Of a DNA stretch of 64,000 bases, positions 59,162 through 64,000 are shown one piece after another. Source of the stretch: an uncultured Rhizobiaceae group bacterium (GTDB taxonomy: Bacteria > Pseudomonadota > Alphaproteobacteria > Rhizobiales > Rhizobiaceae); assembly GCA_947501445.1 (NCBI GenBank), contig CANMVS010000006.1, positions 290,749-354,748 of the forward strand. The letters are read 5' to 3'. Each line of letters starts with the position of its first letter. Position 1 is the first letter of the stretch. The notes beneath the pieces are model-generated. The model did no database searches. It was given only the letters and a program-made list of their open reading frames with translations, and was not told the origin of the DNA. Both the position numbers and the translations under genes were made by a program.

Positions 59162-60178
59162 TTGGGCGTTGTCATTCCGCTTGAGGATAAAAACAAAAAC
59201 ACTGCATCGGTCAAACCGCTGCTTGATTTGACCAAGTCAGACATGGGCCGGGTAAACCAGCTGATTCTGTCAAAAGCAGGGTCAAACGTCGAGATGATTC
59301 CGGAAATTGCCAATCACCTGATTTCGTCCGGTGGCAAACGGCTGCGTCCGATGATGACCCTGGCAGCAGCAACGATGTTTGGCTACGACGGTGCCTCCCA
59401 CATTAAACTGGCGACCAGTGTGGAATTCATGCATACGGCAACGCTTTTGCATGATGATGTGGTTGACGAGAGCGACTTGCGGCGCGGCAAATCGACAGCC
59501 CGGATGATCTGGGGCAATCAGGCAAGTGTTCTGGTCGGCGACTTTCTGCTTGGACAGGCCTTCAAAATGATGGTCGAGGTTGGCTCACTTGATGCTTTGG
59601 ATGTTCTGTCCAATGCCGCGTCAATCATTGCTGAAGGCGAAGTACTGCAATTATCCGTCGCCAAGAACATGGAGACGACGGAAGACGATTACCTGTCGGT
59701 CATTCGCGCCAAGACTGCAGCGCTGTTTTCAGCCGCAGCCGAAGTTGGTCCCATTATCGCAGACGCCAGTAAAGCCGACCGGGACGCACTGCGATCCTAT
59801 GGAACAAATCTCGGCCTGGCATTTCAACTGGTCGATGACGTGCTTGACTACAATGGAGACGCACAAAATCTGGGTAAGAATGTCGGTGACGATTTCCGTG
59901 AGGGCAAGATAACGCTGCCGGTTGTCCTTTCCTACCGCCGTGGCAATGATGCGGACCGCCAGTTCTGGCGCTCTGCCATTGAAAACGGCAATAATGACGA
60001 CGAAGCGCTTGCCAGGGCGATGTCCCTGATCAGCCAGACGAACGCGCTTTCAGATACAATTGCCCGGGCAGAACATTATGGGGCAATTGCACGCGATGCA
60101 CTTGCGCCACTGCCGGATTCACCGGCCAAGGCCGCCCTTTTGGAAGTCATTGATTTCTGCATCAGCAGAATTCATTGA
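59162..60178 (+). CDS. ispB: polyprenyl diphosphate synthase
   Basis: This 338-aa trans-prenyltransferase makes the long isoprenoid diphosphate used as the ubiquinone tail. The first Asp-rich motif is LLHDDVVDESDLRRGK and the second is FQLVDDVLDY. SGGKRLRPMMTLAA and the GKNVGDDFREGKITLP loop are typical. The start is TTG, with AGGAG 7 nt upstream, which places the N-terminus (MGVVIPLEDK) where the family expects it. Chain length (C40, C45 or C50) cannot be read from this sequence. It supplies the substrate for ubiA. Confidence 0.94.
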   Translation: MGVVIPLEDKNKNTASVKPLLDLTKSDMGRVNQLILSKAGSNVEMIPEIANHLISSGGKRLRPMMTLAAATMFGYDGASHIKLATSVEFMHTATLLHDDVVDESDLRRGKSTARMIWGNQASVLVGDFLLGQAFKMMVEVGSLDALDVLSNAASIIAEGEVLQLSVAKNMETTEDDYLSVIRAKTAALFSAAAEVGPIIADASKADRDALRSYGTNLGLAFQLVDDVLDYNGDAQNLGKNVGDDFREGKITLPVVLSYRRGNDADRQFWRSAIENGNNDDEALARAMSLISQTNALSDTIARAEHYGAIARDALAPLPDSPAKAALLEVIDFCISRIH

Positions 60179-60289
60179 TTATTTGCCTGCAATCGGTGCA
60201 ACAACTTGCTGCAGCGGCAGAAAAAAGCCATGCTTTGCGGGCACAGTGCAAATCGGTAATGGCACCACAGGACACAGGAATTACATCAT

Positions 60290-62287
60290 ATGCGGCCCAG
60301 AACAATCTTTAAGACAGTCAGTGCAGCCGCTATCTCATTATTGATGACAGTGCCTGTTGTGGCCCAGGATAAGCCTGCGGCGGGTACATTTGATGCCTCA
60401 TCGGTTGACAGTTTTGCCGGTGCCATGCTTGCAGCGCGTACTGCAGAAGCTGACCGCGACCTTGATACAGCCATTGATCTGTACCGCACGGCGCTGAATT
60501 TTGAGCGCGACAACGCCGATATCAAACAGCGCCTGATGATCCTGCTGTTCAGCAATGGAAATTTTGACGAAGGGGTTGCGCTTGCCAGTGGCCTCAATGG
60601 AGATCCCAATATTGAAAGCCAGGCACGACTGGCGCTTGGTATAGAGTCCATTCGCCAGCGTGAATATAAAAACGCCCAAAATCACCTCAATTATCAAGGT
60701 GTCAGTGATCTGGAGCGCCTTCTCAATGGATTGCTTCAGTCCTGGGCCTATTTTGGCGACAATCAGGGCGACAAGGCGCAAGCCACCATTGATGGTCTTG
60801 AAGGACCGGAATGGTATGAAATCTTCAAGCGGTTTCACAGCGGTGCTCTACAGGACGCTCTGGGCAACAAGGACGAAGCCAGGAGACACTATACTTCTGT
60901 CATAACAGACCAGAATATGGCTGGTACGGCACCGGACACCTATATCCGTGCCGTTATGGCATTGGCAGGACTTGAAGCCCGACTTGGAAACAAACAAAAG
61001 GCGCTGGACGCCGTTGCAACCGGTACATCATTTGCACCTGGATATGCACCGCTTCGCGCCCTGCGGGATCGCATTGAAGCGGACAATGCACCCAAAGCTT
61101 CAATTCGCACATCATCGCAAGGTGGCGCTGCGGTCCTCTATACAATTGGCAGTGCACTCAACCGAAGTGGTGCTGAGGATATTGTATCGCTCTATTTGAA
61201 TTTTGCGCATGCGCTCGATCCCAAAAATGCCGCAACTCTGATCATGTTGGGCAGCCTGGCCGAGAGTATGGGGCAGCCGGAACAGGCGATCGAAATTTAC
61301 AAAAGTGTACCGGAGGACTCCGTTGTTCATCGCGTGTCAGAGTTACAACTCGGACTGAACCTTGCTGATCTGGGACGACTGGAAGAAGCCAAAGTACACC
61401 TCAAGAACCTGATCGATCAGGATCCGACGGACATGCGGTCATATATTGCCTACGGCAGTGTTCTGTCTGAGGCAAAGGCCTATCGGGAAATGGCGGACAA
61501 CTACGATGTTGCCGTAAAGGCGCTGGGCCTTATCCCGGATCGTTCCCACTGGAACATCTATTACCAGCGCGGCATTGCCTATGAACGGCTCAAGGAGTGG
61601 GAAAAGGCTGAACCGAACTTCAAGCGGGCTTTGGAGCTGTTTCCCAACCAGCCACAGGTGATGAACTATCTTGGTTATTCCTGGGTGGATATGAACATTC
61701 ATCTTGATGAGGGCGTCGATCTCATTCGTGAGGCTGTTCGGTTAAGGCCAAATGACGGTTACATTGTCGACTCGCTTGGTTGGGCCTACTACCGCCTTGG
61801 CCAGTATGATGATGCCGTCGATGAACTTGAACGGGCTGTTGAAATCCGTCCGGGCGATCCGACAATCAATGATCATCTGGGCGATGCTTACTGGCGTGCC
61901 GGCCGACAGATAGAAGCGCGGTTTCAATGGGAACGTGCATTGATCATGGAACCTGAACTCACACAGATTCCAGTGATCAAGGATAAAATTGCCAAAGGTC
62001 TGCCCGCTTTATCGGACAAAGCGCCCTCAGCGGTTAACAAGACCCCCGCTCCCGATGAAAGCAATGGTGCCAGCCGGTCACCCAAGACTGAGCAGAAAAG
62101 TCAGACTGGCAGCAATGCCGACAGCCAATTGTCGGAATATGAGGTCAAACCGGGTCAGACTTTATGGAAAATTGCCGACGAGGTATTGGGAGACGGAAAC
62201 CTTTATCCGCAATTGCTGCAGCTGAATCCCTCATTGAAGGGGCGTGCTGACGCTATTCATCCCGGCCAGATCATCAAACTTCCGTAA
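60290..62287 (+). CDS. exported TPR protein with C-terminal LysM domain
   Basis: This 665-aa protein has an N-terminal signal peptide (MRPRTIFKTVSAAAISLLMT then VPVVAQD). Tetratricopeptide repeats fill the body to about 570. The clearest are LGSLAESMGQPEQAIEIYK, YERLKEWEKAEPNFKRALEL, LGWAYYRLGQYDDAVDELER and LGDAYWRAGRQIEARFQWE. A Pro/Ser-rich linker leads to a LysM domain at 615-665 (YEVKPGQTLWKIADEV and HPGQIIKLP) that should bind peptidoglycan. It is probably a periplasmic scaffold tethered to the cell wall. ispE starts 7 bp after its stop, so they may share a transcript. Confidence 0.88.
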   Translation: MRPRTIFKTVSAAAISLLMTVPVVAQDKPAAGTFDASSVDSFAGAMLAARTAEADRDLDTAIDLYRTALNFERDNADIKQRLMILLFSNGNFDEGVALASGLNGDPNIESQARLALGIESIRQREYKNAQNHLNYQGVSDLERLLNGLLQSWAYFGDNQGDKAQATIDGLEGPEWYEIFKRFHSGALQDALGNKDEARRHYTSVITDQNMAGTAPDTYIRAVMALAGLEARLGNKQKALDAVATGTSFAPGYAPLRALRDRIEADNAPKASIRTSSQGGAAVLYTIGSALNRSGAEDIVSLYLNFAHALDPKNAATLIMLGSLAESMGQPEQAIEIYKSVPEDSVVHRVSELQLGLNLADLGRLEEAKVHLKNLIDQDPTDMRSYIAYGSVLSEAKAYREMADNYDVAVKALGLIPDRSHWNIYYQRGIAYERLKEWEKAEPNFKRALELFPNQPQVMNYLGYSWVDMNIHLDEGVDLIREAVRLRPNDGYIVDSLGWAYYRLGQYDDAVDELERAVEIRPGDPTINDHLGDAYWRAGRQIEARFQWERALIMEPELTQIPVIKDKIAKGLPALSDKAPSAVNKTPAPDESNGASRSPKTEQKSQTGSNADSQLSEYEVKPGQTLWKIADEVLGDGNLYPQLLQLNPSLKGRADAIHPGQIIKLP

Positions 62288-62294
62288 TTTTTTG

Positions 62295-63188
62295 ATGCAC
62301 GAGACTGTCGAGAACGCCTGGGCAAAGATAAACCTAGCTCTGCATGTCACCGGCCAACGTTCAGATGGCTATCACACCATTGAAAGCCTGGTGACCTTTG
62401 CGCAGGAAAGCGATGTTTTGAGGTTCAGGCCGGCACGCCAGGACCAGTTTGAAATCACAGGTCCATTTGCGCGGGCAATTGATGAAGACAGCCAAAATCT
62501 GGTTGTTCTGGCGCGCGATCGCCTGCGCAGGGCAGCAGATACCCCTGGATTGGCCTCAACGCCTGTTGCCATCCAACTTGAAAAAAACCTGCCGGTTGCT
62601 GCAGGCATTGGTGGTGGCTCTGCGGACGCTGCAGCCTGTCTGCGTGGCCTGTCGAGATTCTGGCAATTGCCCGATGCGCAAGTTGATATCCGTGCTATCG
62701 CATTAATGCTGGGGGCAGATGTTCCGATGTGCCTTGTTTCCAGACCGCTGATTGCGGGTGGCATTGGTGAAACCATTACACCGCTGGCCGGTTTTCCGTC
62801 GCTTGCCATGGTGCTGGTTAATCCCCTTGTTGGCGTATCGACACCGCAGATATTTGCAGCCTTGAAAACCCGCAATAATGCAGCGCTGCCCCCGAAGCTG
62901 CCTGTTGACGTATCGAACGACCTGATTGCGGCGCTGCAGGATACGCGAAACGATCTGGAGACGGCAGCTGAGGCCATAGCCCCTGTTATTGGCACCGTAA
63001 AAAAAGCACTTTGGGCGCATAAGCCCCTCTTTGTTCGCATGTCAGGATCGGGTGCAACCTGCTTTGCGCTGTTTGATAGCGATGCAGCAAGCGATACCGC
63101 AGCACAATCGCTTCGCTCACAATGGCCCCAATGGTATGTTTGCCATTGCACAAGCCGTCCATCCGGTGATGCAAATGGCAGACATTGA
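62295..63188 (+). CDS. ispE: 4-diphosphocytidyl-2-C-methyl-D-erythritol kinase
   Basis: This GHMP kinase of the methylerythritol-phosphate route to isopentenyl diphosphate is 297 aa. It has the family start WAKINLALHVTGQRSDGYH, the ATP loop LPVAAGIGGGSADAAA and the C-terminal SGSGATCFALF. The ATG at 62295 directly precedes HETVENAWAK and is 7 bp after the TPR gene; an upstream in-frame ATG at 62244 is inside that gene and is less likely. It feeds the isoprenoid supply used by ispB. Confidence 0.95.
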   Translation: MHETVENAWAKINLALHVTGQRSDGYHTIESLVTFAQESDVLRFRPARQDQFEITGPFARAIDEDSQNLVVLARDRLRRAADTPGLASTPVAIQLEKNLPVAAGIGGGSADAAACLRGLSRFWQLPDAQVDIRAIALMLGADVPMCLVSRPLIAGGIGETITPLAGFPSLAMVLVNPLVGVSTPQIFAALKTRNNAALPPKLPVDVSNDLIAALQDTRNDLETAAEAIAPVIGTVKKALWAHKPLFVRMSGSGATCFALFDSDAASDTAAQSLRSQWPQWYVCHCTSRPSGDANGRH

Positions 63189-63267
63189 TTGAAGACAAAG
63201 CCGGCAATCTGGTGGCTGATAGAATAGACGGCATCGATTGGCAGTCTGAACAGGAGCTAAGACCAAT

Positions 63268-63813
63268 ATGGCATCGATCAACGAATCACGCCGCTTCATA
63301 GCCGTAAAAATCGCCGTCTTGACCGTCTCGGATACCCGGGCGCTTGAAGATGACAAGTCCGGTGCAACGCTGGTCACACGCATCGAAGCAGCAGGGCATA
63401 TCCTGGCGGCCAGAGATATCGTCAGCGATGATACGCAATTGATTGCTGCAAAGGTTTCAGCATGGGCGGGCGATCCGGAGATTGATGTCATCATCACAAC
63501 AGGTGGCACCGGCTTTACCGGGCGCGATGTGACACCCGAAGCTATTGTGCCACTCTTTGAAAAACAAATGGATGGATTTTCAGAAGTTTTTCATCGCATC
63601 TCATTTGACAAAATCGGCACATCGACAATTCAGTCCCGTGCGACCGGCGGCATTATCAATGCGACCTATGTCTTCGTGCTTCCGGGATCTCCGGGTGCCT
63701 GTAAGGACGCATGGGACGGTATTTTGAAATACCAGCTTGATTATCGCCATATGCCCTGCAATTTCATCGAAATCATGCCTCGTCTGGATGAGCATCTCAA
63801 ACGCGGCCAGTGA
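63268..63813 (+). CDS. moaB: molybdenum cofactor biosynthesis protein B
   Basis: This 181-aa protein of the MoaB/Mog fold adenylylates or otherwise activates molybdopterin in molybdenum cofactor synthesis. It has the start-side strand VLTVSDTRALEDDKSG, the substrate loop TTGGTGFTGRDVTPEA and the C-terminal LPGSPGACKDAW. Its ATG is about 79 bp after ispE. Copy 4 of the 100-bp repeat begins 13 bp after its stop. Confidence 0.94.
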   Translation: MASINESRRFIAVKIAVLTVSDTRALEDDKSGATLVTRIEAAGHILAARDIVSDDTQLIAAKVSAWAGDPEIDVIITTGGTGFTGRDVTPEAIVPLFEKQMDGFSEVFHRISFDKIGTSTIQSRATGGIINATYVFVLPGSPGACKDAWDGILKYQLDYRHMPCNFIEIMPRLDEHLKRGQ

Positions 63814-63825
63814 TTGGAAACGATG

Positions 63826-63925
63826 AGACCGTTTCACATTTTATCAGAGACGGTACAACGGTGTCGGCCTTTGATTATATTGATGCATTCAGGCTTTTCC
63901 GGCTCAGTCGAAACCTGAATGGCTC
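63826..63925 (+). repeat. 100-bp dispersed intergenic repeat, copy 4
   Basis: It starts AGACCGTTTCACATTTTATC and ends ACCTGAATGGCTC. It aligns without gaps to the other three copies. It is the most diverged, yet it keeps both hairpins through G-U pairing (CCGTTTC/GAGACGG and TTCAGGCTTTT with GAAACCTGAA). Confidence 0.82.
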
Positions 63926-63956
63926 TAGAGTATCCGTTTTGATCAAGGCCTAATTT

Positions 63957-63977
63957 GAGACCATTCGCGTTGGTCTC
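63957..63977. terminator. hairpin GAGACCA/TGGTCTC
   Basis: A perfect 7-bp inverted repeat with a 7-nt loop lies near the window's right edge, just after repeat copy 4. It could end the moaB transcript, but it is short and has no T-run. Confidence 0.3.
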
Positions 63978-64000
63978 GAAGCAGAGCATTTGCAAGGATG

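Overview
The window looks like a chromosomal segment of an alphaproteobacterium, most likely a Hyphomicrobiales (Rhizobiales) member. The evidence is the housekeeping gene content (a DUF6101 protein, ubiA, purD, glyQ/glyS, a DUF2007 protein, a polyprenyl synthetase with a TTG start, ispE, moaB), the moderate-to-high GC coding sequence, and the RhaD-type and rbs-type sugar genes typical of rhizobia. No rRNA, tRNA, CRISPR array or phage module was seen.

Layout. (1) 0.2-2.7 kb: an IS66-family element with tnpC and tnpA, and a tnpB broken by an insertion of about 40 bp. (2) 2.9-29.7 kb: two tandem giant genes on the minus strand, 5,513 and 3,092 codons. Each encodes an acidic, calcium-binding repeat protein. 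Both have RTX repeats at the extreme N-terminus, cadherin-like/VCBS-like arrays, an embedded class-3-lipase-like domain with GHSLGGH, aspartate-rich EF-hand-like repeats, further RTX blocks and a shared C-terminus. Their 5' ends and AT-rich leaders are recent duplicates. (3) 30.4-33.6 kb: tsaC, an FAD-linked oxidase and a DUF6101 gene. (4) 34.3-49.8 kb: an apparent accessory island. It starts next to a broken copy of the DUF6101 3' end. It carries an rbs-type sugar ABC importer, a divergent operon (FGGY kinase, PfkB kinase, SorC-type regulator, 2-hydroxyacid dehydrogenase, class II aldolase, aldolase/short-chain dehydrogenase fusion) and a convergent TetR/small membrane protein/Rieske oxygenase/reductase operon. 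(5) 50.1-63.8 kb: housekeeping genes ubiA, purD, a secreted hypothetical, glyS, glyQ, an S49 peptidase, an N6-adenine methyltransferase-like gene, DUF2007, a polyprenyl synthetase, a TPR-LysM protein, ispE and moaB.

How the parts work together. The sugar island reads as one catabolic unit: import, phosphorylation by one or two kinases, oxidation by the hydroxyacid dehydrogenase or SDR domain, then retro-aldol cleavage. The substrate cannot be read from sequence. The Rieske pair probably oxygenates or N-demethylates a small molecule under TetR control. The giant proteins have no Sec signal and look like type I secretion substrates, but no exporter genes lie in the window.

A 100-bp ungapped, double-hairpin repeat occurs four times in intergenic DNA. 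It borders the giant gene pair, the island and the 3' end of moaB. It, together with the giant RTX-lipase pair, is the most promising undescribed material here.
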